64,000 bases of DNA from Basfia succiniciproducens. GTDB taxonomy: Bacteria; Pseudomonadota; Gammaproteobacteria; Enterobacterales; Pasteurellaceae. The DNA lies in the NCBI RefSeq assembly GCF_011455875.1, contig NZ_CP015031.1, positions 2,089,405 through 2,153,404 on the forward strand, given 5' to 3'. Shown here piece by piece: positions 31,367 through 41,238 of this stretch (the first letter of the stretch is position 1; every line of letters begins with the position of its first letter). The position numbers were made by a program, and so were the translations under genes. The notes below the pieces were generated by a model. That model did not search any database. It saw only the letters and a list, made by a program, of their open reading frames with translations, and was not told where the DNA came from.

Positions 31367-31397
31367 AATAATGCCCGCTTATGCGGGCATTATTTTA
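31367..31397. terminator. Second hairpin between hslU and hemY
   Basis: AATAATGCCCGC, loop TTAT, GCGGGCATTATT: perfect 12-pair stem followed by TTA. It stands 13 bases before the hemY stop on the opposite strand, so it can serve both convergent units. Confidence 0.75.
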
Positions 31398-31409
31398 TGG
31401 ACGATTAAC

Positions 31410-32723
31410 TTATCGGTTTGCCCAATTGGCGATTTTATTGCTTTCTTTGTTATCGGCTTTTTGTTCCAAAGCAAGTGCCGGCTTTTCGATAACTTCTTCA
31501 GTTGACAGGCGGTTTACCGCCATTGCCGCTTTTAATCCTTCTTCACGAACCCGTTTTGCCGATTCCGTGTCTTTTACCTGTTCGAACACATAAGCCGCCA
31601 TGGTTGCATCGCTCGGATCTAATTTATCCTGACCGGAAACCACTTGTTTAAAGCATTCGCTGGCTTTGTTGAAGTCGTTATTGCGCACATATAAATAACC
31701 TAAAGCGCGGTTTAAGCAACATTGATGTTCCGCAGGTGTTGATGACATACGCTTTTCCAGCAATTTCACTAACTTACTGTTATCGGTTGCTTGCAGTTTT
31801 GTCATTAGATTAAAGAATTTTCCGGCAAGGTCTTTGTTCTCATCAACTTTTTTAAACGCATCTAAACTGATTTCATAAGCCGAATCATGATCGTTACAGT
31901 CGATTAAACGACTGATTAATGCGAGCTTCACATAGAAATCGTTACGACGCTTGCGAGATTGATCTTCCCACCAGGCAAGCAAACCGTCCGCACCTTCTTC
32001 GTTCATGATTTCATCAAGCAAACCGTCTTCGGTTTTACGTTGTAGATCAATAAATTCTTTCTGTGTATATAAACCGCTACTTTCTACAGTCGATAAAATA
32101 TTATCCAAGGTAGAATAGGCTTTTGAGCGCAAATAAATTTCAGTGGCTAATTTTAAGACTTCCGGATTGCGCGGCGCCATTTCCAATACGCTATCTACCG
32201 AGCTGCGAGCCGCCGGCAGTTTATTTTGTTGTAATAAAATTTTGGTACGAGCCAATTCCACCAATAAATTATCGGAACCCGCCAATTCGGTGGCTTCAAT
32301 TAAGTAACGGTTGGCGCTGAATTCATCGCCTCGTTGTTGTGCCGCTTCCGCCGCTTTAATGAAATTCAGGATTGGTTCCGCGGAATGTTTAGCATTTTTA
32401 CCGATTAATTTTTCCGCTTTGGAATAATCCCCTTCCGTCATCCGCATTAAACCTTCAAGAGTTTGGCGTTGCGCTTTATTACGTTTACGTTTGGAGAAAA
32501 ACGTATAAGTGGCGTTACTCCATTTGAAGAAATGGCTGATTGCCCATTCCAGTATATAAACAACCGCCATGGCGGCAATAAACAGAATGATTAAGGTGGT
32601 AATCGACATTTCAATATTATAATTACCCGTAGCGATTAATATGTATCCCTGCTTGCCGGAGAGATAAGGACCCGCTACTAAACCGGCTAATAATGCCAGC
32701 ATCAGAAATAAAACTTTAAACAT
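31410..32723 (-). CDS. hemY: HemY, membrane-anchored TPR protein
   Basis: The 437-residue protein has two N-terminal membrane segments ([20 protein letters not shown] and [20 protein letters not shown]) and then a long helical tetratricopeptide region to about residue 390. In gammaproteobacteria this HemY is the last gene of the hemCDXY operon; it is not the protoporphyrinogen oxidase also called HemY in Gram-positives. The exact role in haem synthesis is unresolved. It lies 11 bases after hemX. AAGGAAAT precedes the ATG. Confidence 0.9.
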   Translation of the reverse strand: MFKVLFLMLALLAGLVAGPYLSGKQGYILIATGNYNIEMSITTLIILFIAAMAVVYILEWAISHFFKWSNATYTFFSKRKRNKAQRQTLEGLMRMTEGDYSKAEKLIGKNAKHSAEPILNFIKAAEAAQQRGDEFSANRYLIEATELAGSDNLLVELARTKILLQQNKLPAARSSVDSVLEMAPRNPEVLKLATEIYLRSKAYSTLDNILSTVESSGLYTQKEFIDLQRKTEDGLLDEIMNEEGADGLLAWWEDQSRKRRNDFYVKLALISRLIDCNDHDSAYEISLDAFKKVDENKDLAGKFFNLMTKLQATDNSKLVKLLEKRMSSTPAEHQCCLNRALGYLYVRNNDFNKASECFKQVVSGQDKLDPSDATMAAYVFEQVKDTESAKRVREEGLKAAMAVNRLSTEEVIEKPALALEQKADNKESNKIANWANR

Positions 32724-32734
32724 AATCTATTTCC

Positions 32735-34006
32735 TTATTGTTGAGGTTCTACCGGCACCGGTTCGCTTGTCGCCGGCACATTTTGTTCGGTTTCCGGTGC
32801 GGCGCCCGTTTCGTTATTTTCCGTTAAGCCTTTATCTACGGAAAGCTCGACTTTTTTCACTTCATGCACTTGTTTATTCAGTAATTGATCTAAGGCGTTT
32901 AAGCTTTCCAGGCGTTCCGGCACATCTACATAAATAGATTGTTCGGATAATTCGTCAATATTTTTTAAGAAGTTTTTAGCCAGATCGGAATTGGTATCGA
33001 AATAACTTCTGATCCAGGAACTTACCGCTTCAAGGGATTGTTTGTACAATTCGTTTTGCTGGCGCGGTACGGCTAAAATGGCAATTTGCAAACGCAAACG
33101 GATATTTTCACGCAGATAAATATCCTGATTCGGCGCCAATAATTCTTTTTTGCTTGAATTGGTCGGGGTGACTCGCACAAAATGATTCAAAAAAGAGACC
33201 GCACTTTTTTTCAGATTATTCTGCCAATCGCCCACGGAATCGGTGACCGCTGCGCTGTTTTCCTGATCGTCAAAGTCTATATTCAGCACGGTTAATTCAT
33301 CAAGGCTGTTTGCTAATTGAGAAAGGCGTTGCATAATCGCATTTTGGTCAACGTTGTTTAAGGCAAGCAGTTGTTTGAGATCGTTATTTAACGCGCTTCT
33401 GATGGCGGAAGCCTGAGGCGTGGCGACTTTTTCTAACGCTTCGTCGGCTAATTTAATGAGAGAAATACTGGTATCCACATCATGATCGACCACAAGTTTG
33501 CGCAAGGCATTGGTTAACAAAAAGTCCGCTTCGGATAATAACCAATCGTTCGGCTGTTCCGCTTTTACCGAATTGCTGACGGCATTGATTTGCGATTGCA
33601 GGCTTAATAAAGCCTGATCTTTTGCCGTGATTTCACGTTGCAGAACGGCAATTTTATCCGCATTGGTTTGATTATTTTCGTTAACCAATTTAAGAATATG
33701 CTCTTTGGTTTGCTCAAAATCAGGCGATTCGGCGGTCGCTCCCGGTTGTTGGGATTGAAGTGCGGTCAGTTTTTGCTGAATTTGCTGCACTTGTTGCTGA
33801 CCGAAATAATAGCCGGCACCGCCCACGCCTAATGCAATCAGGATTGCCAACAGCCCCAATGCCGAGCCACCTTTTTTAACGACGACAGGCTCTGGAGTGC
33901 GGTTGTTTTTTGAGTTTTTTTCTGAACTGTCCGCTTTTATCGCGTCTGTTGCTTTGTTTTCAACAATTTCCACGGTTTCCACATTTTCAGTTTGCTTATC
34001 TGTCAT
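32735..34006 (-). CDS. hemX: HemX, putative uroporphyrinogen-III C-methyltransferase-like membrane protein
   Basis: The 423-residue protein has a charged cytosolic N-terminus, one membrane helix (ALGLLAILIALGVGGAGYYFG, about residues 50-70), a coiled-coil rich in Gln (QQVQQIQQKLTALQSQQ) and a periplasmic domain (about 140-360) with DWLLSEADFLLTNALRKL. The C-terminal 50 residues are Glu/Pro/Ala-rich and look disordered. Annotated as a methyltransferase in databases, but the SAM-binding motifs of CysG/CobA are not visible to me. It lies 17 bases after hemD and 11 before hemY. Confidence 0.88.
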   Translation of the reverse strand: MTDKQTENVETVEIVENKATDAIKADSSEKNSKNNRTPEPVVVKKGGSALGLLAILIALGVGGAGYYFGQQQVQQIQQKLTALQSQQPGATAESPDFEQTKEHILKLVNENNQTNADKIAVLQREITAKDQALLSLQSQINAVSNSVKAEQPNDWLLSEADFLLTNALRKLVVDHDVDTSISLIKLADEALEKVATPQASAIRSALNNDLKQLLALNNVDQNAIMQRLSQLANSLDELTVLNIDFDDQENSAAVTDSVGDWQNNLKKSAVSFLNHFVRVTPTNSSKKELLAPNQDIYLRENIRLRLQIAILAVPRQQNELYKQSLEAVSSWIRSYFDTNSDLAKNFLKNIDELSEQSIYVDVPERLESLNALDQLLNKQVHEVKKVELSVDKGLTENNETGAAPETEQNVPATSEPVPVEPQQ

Positions 34007-34023
34007 ATTTATAACCTTTTATT

Positions 34024-34773
34024 TTAAGAAGTTAACGTTAAAATGGTTTGCAATAAGGTATTGTTATCGGCTTTGGGCGATACGACAATATCCGTCCAGC
34101 CGAATTTTCTCGCCATATTTTCAATTCTTGTGCTGACTACAACGAGCTGACAACTACGTAACCAATCATATTCGTTTTCCGGCACAAATTGAATCAATGT
34201 ATTCAGCAGCTCACCGCTTGTTACTACAATAGTTTGAATCCCGGCCCGTTTGCAAATGCTGGTTTGTTCAACATTATCGTAATCAATAGGTTGGCGCTGG
34301 TAACATTCTAATATATCAATGTCGCCGCCACGAGCCAGAACCTGTTGCGGGAATAATTCGCGCCCGCTATTGCCGCGTAACAGGAGTACGTTTTTTCCTT
34401 TCAGATTTTGCATTTGCGCTAAAGCAAGCATTCCTTCGCTGTTTTCGGACAGGAAGGGATAATGTACGGGTTGCTCGCTTAGACTGCTAAAATGTAATGC
34501 GGTTTGCTGCCCGACGGTAAAGTATTGTAAATCCGTACGCCAATGAAAGCCCGTATTTTGCAAGGTTTCTGCGGCAAAATCCACCGCACTTTGCGATACG
34601 GCAACTACATAATCATTCGGTTTTAACTGGTTGAATTTATTGGGCAGATCGTTTAATTCCCGCCCGGCGGTAATGTTAAAAAACGGCAGATGCAACGCGG
34701 CAACACCGGATTTATTTAACATATCAACGAGTTGAATTCCTTTTTCAGCCGGACGAGTTACTAACACTGCCAT
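34024..34773 (-). CDS. hemD: Uroporphyrinogen-III synthase
   Basis: The 249-residue enzyme closes hydroxymethylbilane with inversion of ring D to give uroporphyrinogen III. The two-domain HemD fold is recognised from VLVTRPAEKG at the start, AVSQSAVDFA and IVVTSGELLNTLI. HemD is poorly conserved, and the operon position supports the call. The ATG lies 3 bases after the hemC stop, and its ribosome binding site (AGGA) is inside the last hemC codons, so translation is coupled. Confidence 0.93.
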   Translation of the reverse strand: MAVLVTRPAEKGIQLVDMLNKSGVAALHLPFFNITAGRELNDLPNKFNQLKPNDYVVAVSQSAVDFAAETLQNTGFHWRTDLQYFTVGQQTALHFSSLSEQPVHYPFLSENSEGMLALAQMQNLKGKNVLLLRGNSGRELFPQQVLARGGDIDILECYQRQPIDYDNVEQTSICKRAGIQTIVVTSGELLNTLIQFVPENEYDWLRSCQLVVVSTRIENMARKFGWTDIVVSPKADNNTLLQTILTLTS

Positions 34774-34776
34774 AAA

Positions 34777-35709
34777 TTAATCCTGATAAACCGATTTTAA
34801 AATTTTATCCGCACCTTGCTGCAGTAAATCTTCAGCAATTTGTACACCTAAAACTTCGGCATTTTCGACCGCACTTTTACCTTCGGCACGAATGATTTGG
34901 GAACCGTCGGTTGCGCCTACCAGTGCGCGCAGAAATACTTCGCCGTTTTTTACCTGTGCAAATCCGCCGATTGGCACTTGGCAACCGCCTTGTAAACGGT
35001 TATTCATAGCGCGTTCGGCTAATACGCAAATAGTGGTTTCCTGATGAGCCAGAGGCGCTAATAAACTTTGTACCAGCTCGTCATCCACTCGACACTCAAT
35101 TCCTACCGCACCTTGTCCCGCCGCAGGCAAAGAAACATCCGTTTCGATAAAAGAAGCGATACGTTCCGCCATGCCTAAGCGAATTAAACCGGCGGAAGCT
35201 AAAATAATTGCGTCATAATCGCCGTTATCTAACTTGCTTAAACGGGTTCCCACATTACCGCGTAATGAGCGAATATCCAAATCCGGACGCAAGCTCTTTA
35301 ATTGACATTGGCGACGCAAGCTGGAAGTGCCTACAATCGCACCTTGCGGCAGTTCCGCCAAACTGCGGTATTTATTGGAAACAAAGGCATCGCGCGGATC
35401 TTCCCGTTTACAGATAACGCTTAAGCCCAGCCCTTGCGGAAATTCCATCGGCACGTCTTTCATAGAATGTACGGCAATGTCCGCTTCATGATTCAGTAAA
35501 GCATGTTCCAATTCTTTAACGAACAACCCTTTGCCGCCGATTTTAGCTAAAGGCGTGTCGAGAATAACGTCGCCTTTTGTGACCATAGTGACTAATTCCA
35601 CTTGCAGATCGGGATAAAGAGCGGTTAAACGATCTTTTACGTAATTAGCCTGCCATAGTGCCAATGGGCTTTGGCGGGTTGCTATTTTTAAATGGTTTTT
35701 ATTATTCAT
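34777..35709 (-). CDS. hemC: Porphobilinogen deaminase (hydroxymethylbilane synthase)
   Basis: 310 residues. The enzyme polymerises four porphobilinogens on a dipyrromethane cofactor bound to Cys; that Cys is at about residue 243 in [31 protein letters not shown] and [11 protein letters not shown] are conserved substrate-binding blocks. It is the first gene of hemCDXY and is divergent from cyaA across 148 bases, the same arrangement as in E. coli. No strong ribosome binding site was seen (AATAAAATTACTC upstream of ATG). Confidence 0.97.
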   Translation of the reverse strand: MNNKNHLKIATRQSPLALWQANYVKDRLTALYPDLQVELVTMVTKGDVILDTPLAKIGGKGLFVKELEHALLNHEADIAVHSMKDVPMEFPQGLGLSVICKREDPRDAFVSNKYRSLAELPQGAIVGTSSLRRQCQLKSLRPDLDIRSLRGNVGTRLSKLDNGDYDAIILASAGLIRLGMAERIASFIETDVSLPAAGQGAVGIECRVDDELVQSLLAPLAHQETTICVLAERAMNNRLQGGCQVPIGGFAQVKNGEVFLRALVGATDGSQIIRAEGKSAVENAEVLGVQIAEDLLQQGADKILKSVYQD

Positions 35710-35857
35710 AGAGTAATTTTATTACATATTACAAATAGCTATATCCTATCACCGTTAGTTGAAAAAGTCAGTCTCTTTGAGAGAATTACGATCTTGTTTG
35801 CTTTCATATATTGACAGTGATAGAGTAGCGAATTGTTGCTATTCTTTTTAGGCTTTC

Positions 35858-38362
35858 ATGAAATACGATCTCCAGTTTGCTAAAAAACAGGTTGACGATT
35901 TACATCGGCTGCGTGTCGAACGGGTTTTGCAAGGCTCTACCGCAGATTTCCAACATGTTTTTCAATTAATTGCATTATTATTACATCTGAATCACCCCGC
36001 ATTGCCGGGTTATGTGACAGATGCGCCTGCCGGTGTCGCACATTTCAAATTATCGGATTATCAAAAAAATTTTCTGGCTCAACAATTCCCTACAGGCTTT
36101 GATTTTGTTCGATTAGAGCAAGAATCTAATGCTCATCAACAGGAAAAAACGCCCATTTACGGGGTTTATGTGATGGGTAGTATCGCTTCTATTTCGCAAA
36201 CCGCCAAATCGGATTTGGATACCTGGGTTTGTCACAGTCCGGATTTAACACCCTATGCACTTAATAAATTACAACAAAAAACGCAATTGTTAAAAATTTG
36301 GGCCAAGAAATTTAATACGGATATTACCTTGTTTTTGATGGATGAATTTTATTTCAACCATTACCGTTATTCGAATACGTTAAGCGTTGAGAATTGCGGC
36401 AGTGCGCAGCATATGCTATTGCTTGACGAATTTTATCGTTCCGCTATCCGTTTGGCGGGTAAACCTTTACTTTGGCTGCATCTTAATGTTGAAAATGAAG
36501 CGGATTATGGAAAAGAAGTACAGCGTTTGCAGCAAACTAAACAAATTAACCGTGCGGACTGGATTGATTTCGGCGGATTAGGCGCCTTTTCCGCCAACGA
36601 ATATTTTGGCGCCAGTCTTTGGCAGCTTTATAAAGGGATCGACTCGCCTTATAAATCCGTGTTGAAAATCGTCTTGCTGGAGTCTTATTCCTGGGAATAT
36701 CCGAATGCAAAATTAATTTCGGTGCAATTCAAACAACAGCTTTTTAATTCAAAAGTAATAAAAGAACAATCTTTTGACGCTTATTTAGCTATGCTTGAAC
36801 GGGTAACGGAATATTTAACCAAATTAAAAGATGAAAAACGGTTGGATTTTATTCGTCGTTGTTTTTATATCAAGGTTACGGAAACCGTACGTGAGCGCCC
36901 GTTAGCGCCTTGGCGGGCTAAAATTCTGAAAAATCTGACCGCACAATGGGGCTGGTCAGAGGAAACTATTAAACATTTAAACCGTATTCATACCTGGAAA
37001 ATTCGTTCGGTTCGGGAAACTCATAACAAACTGATTCGCGTGCTGATGCTAAGTTATCGAAATTTGGTCAATTTTGCCCGTAAACATAATGTGAACGCCA
37101 GTATTGCACCGCAGGATATCAGTATTCTGACCCGTAAACTCTATACGGCGTTTGAAGTGCTGCCCGGCAAAGTGACGTTAATGAATCCGCAATTGGCGTT
37201 GGATTTGTCGGAAAAAAATCTAACTTTTATTGAAGTGACGGAAGAACACGGCGTGAAACCGGGCTGGTATGTAGTCAATCAAATGCCGTCGGTGGTTTAT
37301 CCGTCACAAAACCGTTATATTGAGTATAATCCTATATTAATCAAGTTGATTGCATGGACGTATTTTAACGGTTTACTCACCAGCAAAACCAAAGTGCATA
37401 TTTCCAGCACTCATGTGGATATTGAAAAAATTAACCAGTGTATTACGGATTTGCGAGTTTCGTTTCCCGTCAAAGTATCGCCGCCTACCGATGAAGAATT
37501 AACTCATCCTTGCGAGATTCGAAGTCTTGCGGTAATGATTAATTTAACTAAGGATCCGACTCCCTATTCGGATATTAACCGTACGGAAATTCAACAAAGC
37601 GATTTGTTTAGTTTAGACGGCGAAAACGAAAGTCTGATTGGCAGTGTAGATTTGCTGTATCGTAATAAATGGAATGAAATTAAGACATTACATTACGAAG
37701 GCGATAAAGCCATGCTTTCCGCATTGAAAGTGTTATCCAATAAAATACATCGCGGCTCGGGTGTGCCGGAATCGGTGAATGTGTTTTGTTATAATCAATA
37801 TTATCAGGAAGAAATTTCCGAGTTAGTCGTCGGGCTATTAAACAAATGTATCAGTATTCAGCTTGGTACGACTCAGTTGCCGATGAGTAGCGTTCCGCGG
37901 ATGACCGGTAAAAACTGGAAATTATTTTTTGAGGAACATGACGCGACCTTACATCAGCCGCAAACCGAACCTGCATTTATCTCGCAGGTTATTGCCGAAC
38001 AAAAACAAGTGAAGGTAAAAAGAAACCAACCTTATAAACATTTGCTTAATTATCCTCGCCAAATTGACTCTTTTGCCAGTGAGGGTTTTTTACAGTTCTT
38101 TTTTGAAGACAATGAAGACGAAACCTTTAATGTTTATATTTTAGACGAAAATAATCGTCTTGAAATTTACCGTCAGTGTGACGGCAGTAAAGAACAAAAA
38201 ATTCGTGAGATTAGTCAAATTTATAATTTATCGGGCTCGGATCAAAACGATAATCACTATAAAATAATCAAGCGTGATTTTAATTATCCGCAATTTTATC
38301 AATTAAAACATCAACAAAAAGGCATCCTTATTTTACCGTTCAGCGGTTCTTGCATGGTATAG
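35858..38362 (+). CDS. cyaA: Class I adenylate cyclase CyaA
   Basis: The 834-residue protein is the enterobacterial class I cyclase, cytosolic and regulated by the PTS, which makes cAMP for CRP. The N-terminal catalytic domain has YGVYVMGSIASISQTAKSDLDTWVC (in parts GSIASI and SDLDTW), a nucleotidyltransferase-like GS...D-x-D motif. The C-terminal half is the regulatory domain. Length matches E. coli CyaA (848). A TTGACA lies at 35811-35816, but no -10 box at the right spacing. narP follows 38 bases later. Confidence 0.96.
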   Translation: MKYDLQFAKKQVDDLHRLRVERVLQGSTADFQHVFQLIALLLHLNHPALPGYVTDAPAGVAHFKLSDYQKNFLAQQFPTGFDFVRLEQESNAHQQEKTPIYGVYVMGSIASISQTAKSDLDTWVCHSPDLTPYALNKLQQKTQLLKIWAKKFNTDITLFLMDEFYFNHYRYSNTLSVENCGSAQHMLLLDEFYRSAIRLAGKPLLWLHLNVENEADYGKEVQRLQQTKQINRADWIDFGGLGAFSANEYFGASLWQLYKGIDSPYKSVLKIVLLESYSWEYPNAKLISVQFKQQLFNSKVIKEQSFDAYLAMLERVTEYLTKLKDEKRLDFIRRCFYIKVTETVRERPLAPWRAKILKNLTAQWGWSEETIKHLNRIHTWKIRSVRETHNKLIRVLMLSYRNLVNFARKHNVNASIAPQDISILTRKLYTAFEVLPGKVTLMNPQLALDLSEKNLTFIEVTEEHGVKPGWYVVNQMPSVVYPSQNRYIEYNPILIKLIAWTYFNGLLTSKTKVHISSTHVDIEKINQCITDLRVSFPVKVSPPTDEELTHPCEIRSLAVMINLTKDPTPYSDINRTEIQQSDLFSLDGENESLIGSVDLLYRNKWNEIKTLHYEGDKAMLSALKVLSNKIHRGSGVPESVNVFCYNQYYQEEISELVVGLLNKCISIQLGTTQLPMSSVPRMTGKNWKLFFEEHDATLHQPQTEPAFISQVIAEQKQVKVKRNQPYKHLLNYPRQIDSFASEGFLQFFFEDNEDETFNVYILDENNRLEIYRQCDGSKEQKIREISQIYNLSGSDQNDNHYKIIKRDFNYPQFYQLKHQQKGILILPFSGSCMV

Positions 38363-38400
38363 CATGGGGATATTGTTTTATAATCGTCAAGGTGAGAAAT

Positions 38401-39030
38401 ATGAGTGAAAAAACCAAAGTAATTGTTATCGATGATCACCCGCTAATGCGTCGCGGTATCAAGCAACTGATTGAACTGGAAGAACAGTTTGAAGTTGTAG
38501 GTGATGCCGGTAGTGGTAATGAGGGCGTCGAGCTTGCAATTAAAACTTCACCGGATTTAATTATTCTTGATTTAAATATGAAAGGTTTGTCCGGTTTAGA
38601 TACATTAAAAGTACTGCGCCAGGAAGGTGTTGACGCTCGTATTGTTATTCTGACCGTATCGGATTCGAAAGCGGATATTTATGCTTTGATTGATGCCGGC
38701 GCGGACGGTTATTTATTAAAAGATACGGAACCTGACACATTACTCGCTCAAATTAAACAAATTGCACAAGGTGAAATTATCTTAAGTGATTCAATTAAAA
38801 ATTTATTGGTTGAACGCCATCCGGCTCACGAGCCGATCCATGCGCTTACTGATCGTGAAATGGACGTATTGCAACTTATCGCAACCGGGCTCTCCAATAA
38901 ACAAATTGCGGCGCAATTATTTATTTCGGAGGAAACCGTCAAAGTACATATCCGTAATTTATTACGTAAACTCAATGTACATTCGCGTGTCGCCGCCACC
39001 GTACTTTACCTTGAATACAAAGGCTCATAA
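38401..39030 (+). CDS. narP: Nitrate/nitrite response regulator NarP
   Basis: The 209-residue protein has an N-terminal receiver domain (IDDHPLMRR, phospho-acceptor Asp57 in ILDLNMKGLSG, conserved Lys in YLLKDTEPD) and a C-terminal LuxR/FixJ helix-turn-helix (LTDREMDVLQLIATGLSNKQIA in part). It matches NarP/NarL; the single copy in Pasteurellaceae is normally NarP, partnered by NarQ, which is not in this window. I chose the ATG at 38401, after GGTGAG and at the family start. It follows cyaA by 38 bases and is ended by a hairpin. Confidence 0.93.
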   Translation: MSEKTKVIVIDDHPLMRRGIKQLIELEEQFEVVGDAGSGNEGVELAIKTSPDLIILDLNMKGLSGLDTLKVLRQEGVDARIVILTVSDSKADIYALIDAGADGYLLKDTEPDTLLAQIKQIAQGEIILSDSIKNLLVERHPAHEPIHALTDREMDVLQLIATGLSNKQIAAQLFISEETVKVHIRNLLRKLNVHSRVAATVLYLEYKGS

Positions 39031-39049
39031 TAAATACAATTAAATTTTG

Positions 39050-39079
39050 AAACCGGCTTATCCGCAGCCGGTTTTTTTA
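39050..39079 (+). terminator. Terminator after narP
   Basis: AAACCGGC (39050-39057), nine-base loop, GCCGGTTT (39067-39074), then TTTT. It separates cyaA-narP from the rbs operon. Confidence 0.85.
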
Positions 39080-39184
39080 TTCGCATTATATTGATGTTAT
39101 GCACACCATCATATGATTTTAACGGACGTCATACATGGTGTCCGCAGTAATGTTTCATCTGAATATTTCATTATTAAAATTTTC

Positions 39185-39200
39185 TTTGATCCAGTTCACA
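39185..39200 (+). promoter_or_regulatory. CRP-cAMP binding site of the rbs promoter
   Basis: TTTGA-TCCAGT-TCACA matches TGTGA-N6-TCACA with one mismatch; the centre GATCCAGTTC is also close to the optimum. The centre is about 60.5 bases upstream of the predicted transcription start, the class I activation position. Confidence 0.75.
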
Positions 39201-39217
39201 AATTTAAAATTTGTTAT

Positions 39218-39246
39218 TTTCCATTCCTAATAAATTTGATTAGACT
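39218..39246 (+). promoter_or_regulatory. Predicted rbs promoter
   Basis: TTTCCA (39218-39223), 17-base spacer, TAGACT (39241-39246), four of six matches in each box. Such weak boxes fit a CRP-dependent promoter. Start of transcription is expected near 39253, inside the RbsR operator. Confidence 0.6.
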
Positions 39247-39251
39247 TCTTC

Positions 39252-39267
39252 ATCGAAACGTTTCGAT
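39252..39267. promoter_or_regulatory. RbsR operator
   Basis: ATCGAAACGTTTCGAT is a perfect 16-base palindrome with the CGAAACGTTTCG core of the RbsR/PurR/LacI type. It overlaps the predicted transcription start, so bound RbsR would block initiation until ribose releases it. Confidence 0.85.
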
Positions 39268-39295
39268 AGATAAAACGTCAAAAGGGATAAATAAA

Positions 39296-39715
39296 ATGAA
39301 AAAAACAACCATTTTAAACGCTCAACTTTCTTATTCCATCGCTACATTGGGTCATACCGACGGGCTTTGTATTTGTGATGCAGGGTTACCGATTCCTGAT
39401 TGTGTCGAACGCGTGGACTTAGCTCTTACAAGAGGTACTCCCGGTTTTCTGGAGACTTTATACTGTATTACGCAGGAAATGTTTGTTGAGCGCGTAGTTA
39501 TCGCTGAAGAAGTTAAACAAAAAAATCCGCAAATTTTGACCGCACTTTTAGAACATTTCAAAACATTAGAAGTGGAGCAAGGTAATCAAATTCAAGTGGA
39601 TTATGTTTTGCATGAACGGTTTAAACAACTCACTCATGAAAATAAAGCCATTGTTCGCACGGGTGAATGTTCTCCTTATGCTAATGTAATTCTTTATTCC
39701 GGCGTGCCGTTTTAA
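39296..39715 (+). CDS. rbsD: D-ribose pyranase RbsD
   Basis: The 139-residue protein converts beta-ribopyranose to ribofuranose, the form used by ribokinase. It begins [22 protein letters not shown] with the catalytic His in GHTD, has CDAGLPIP, and ends with [20 protein letters not shown] chose the ATG at 39296, after AAAGGGAT; the frame is open upstream from 39113, but that stretch holds the promoter and operator. First gene of rbsDACBKR; rbsA follows after 12 bases. Confidence 0.95.
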   Translation: MKKTTILNAQLSYSIATLGHTDGLCICDAGLPIPDCVERVDLALTRGTPGFLETLYCITQEMFVERVVIAEEVKQKNPQILTALLEHFKTLEVEQGNQIQVDYVLHERFKQLTHENKAIVRTGECSPYANVILYSGVPF

Positions 39716-39727
39716 TAGGTAATTCTT

Positions 39728-41224
39728 ATGCAAAAACAAACCTTATTAAATATTCAAGGCATTGATAAATCCTTTCCGGGAGTTAAAGCGTTAAGTAACG
39801 CTTGTTTGTCGGTTTATGCTGGGCGGGCTATGGCGTTAATGGGTGAAAACGGCGCTGGTAAATCAACCTTAATGAAAGTACTTACAGGGATTTATAGTAA
39901 AGATGCGGGAACCATTGAGTATCTCGGTCAGGCGGTAGCCTTTAAAGGACCGAAAGATTCGCAGGAAGCGGGTATTAGCATTATCCACCAAGAATTAAAC
40001 TTAGTGGGGAATTTGACTATCGCGGAAAATATTTTTTTAGGGCGTGAGTTTACTAATGCTTTTGGTGCTATTGACTGGAAAAAAACTTATGCGGAAGCGG
40101 ATAAATTACTTGTGCGATTAAATGTTTCCCACGACAGCCATCAGCTTTGTTCGAAACTTTCTATCGGCGAGCAGCAAATGGTGGAAATTGCCAAAGCATT
40201 AAGTTTTGAATCTAAAGTCATCATTATGGACGAACCGACCGATGCCTTGACCGATACGGAAACCGAGGCACTTTTTAAGGTTATCCGCGAATTAAAAGCC
40301 GAACAACGGGGTATCGTTTATATTTCTCACCGGATTAAAGAAATTTTTGAGATTTGTGACGATGTGACCGTATTGCGTGACGGACAGTTTATCGGCGAAC
40401 GAGAAGTCGCCCAATTAACGGAAGATACGTTAATTGAGATGATGGTGGGACGTAAGCTGGAAGAACAATATCCGCATATTGAAATCCAGAAAGGTGATGT
40501 TCGCCTTGAAGTTAACGGATTATCCGGCAGCGGTGTGCATGATGTCAGTTTCAAATTACATAGCGGTGAAATCCTCGGCGTTTCCGGTTTAATGGGGGCG
40601 GGGCGTACGGAATTAATGAAAGTGCTTTACGGTGCGTTACCAATGGAAAAAGGCGAGGTAAAACTCAACGGTAAACTTATTGGTAATCATTGTCCACAAG
40701 ACGGTTTGGATAACGGTATTGTGTATATTTCCGAAGATCGTAAAGGCGACGGGCTGATTCTAGGTATGTCGGTAAAAGAAAATATGTCGCTTACCGCATT
40801 GGATCATTTCTCCCGAGCAGGCAGTATTCGCCATGATTCCGAACAGCTTGCGGTGGACGATTTTATTTTAATGTTTAATATCAAAACACCGAGCCGCGAT
40901 CAGCAAATAGGTTTGCTTTCGGGCGGAAATCAACAAAAAGTTGCTATTGCCAAAGGTTTAATGACTCGTCCGAACGTCTTGATTTTAGACGAACCGACCC
41001 GTGGTGTGGATGTCGGGGCAAAAAAAGAAATTTATCAGTTAATTAATAAATTTAAACAAGACGGGTTAAGTATTATTTTGGTTTCATCGGAAATGCCGGA
41101 AGTGTTGGGAATGTCCGACCGTATTTTAGTGATGCACGAAGGTAAAATCAGTGCGGAATTTTCACGAGATGAAGCGACTCAAGAAAAATTATTAGCTGCA
41201 GCTATCGGCAAAAGTGCGGTGTAA
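39728..41224 (+). CDS. rbsA: Ribose ABC transporter ATP-binding protein RbsA
   Basis: 498 residues with two fused ATPase domains. The first has Walker [10 protein letters not shown], signature [15 protein letters not shown] and Walker [12 protein letters not shown]; the second has a degenerate Walker A ([10 protein letters not shown]), signature [16 protein letters not shown] and Walker [12 protein letters not shown]. This asymmetry is normal for the sugar family of RbsA/MglA. It powers RbsC. rbsC follows after 14 bases. Uptake word at the 3' end within the coding sequence. Confidence 0.97.
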   Translation: MQKQTLLNIQGIDKSFPGVKALSNACLSVYAGRAMALMGENGAGKSTLMKVLTGIYSKDAGTIEYLGQAVAFKGPKDSQEAGISIIHQELNLVGNLTIAENIFLGREFTNAFGAIDWKKTYAEADKLLVRLNVSHDSHQLCSKLSIGEQQMVEIAKALSFESKVIIMDEPTDALTDTETEALFKVIRELKAEQRGIVYISHRIKEIFEICDDVTVLRDGQFIGEREVAQLTEDTLIEMMVGRKLEEQYPHIEIQKGDVRLEVNGLSGSGVHDVSFKLHSGEILGVSGLMGAGRTELMKVLYGALPMEKGEVKLNGKLIGNHCPQDGLDNGIVYISEDRKGDGLILGMSVKENMSLTALDHFSRAGSIRHDSEQLAVDDFILMFNIKTPSRDQQIGLLSGGNQQKVAIAKGLMTRPNVLILDEPTRGVDVGAKKEIYQLINKFKQDGLSIILVSSEMPEVLGMSDRILVMHEGKISAEFSRDEATQEKLLAAAIGKSAV

Positions 41225-41238
41225 AAAAGGAAAATTTT

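Noticed and set aside
35811-35845. cyaA promoter TTGACA with TATTCT
   Set aside because: Spacing is 23 bases, too long for a sigma-70 promoter.
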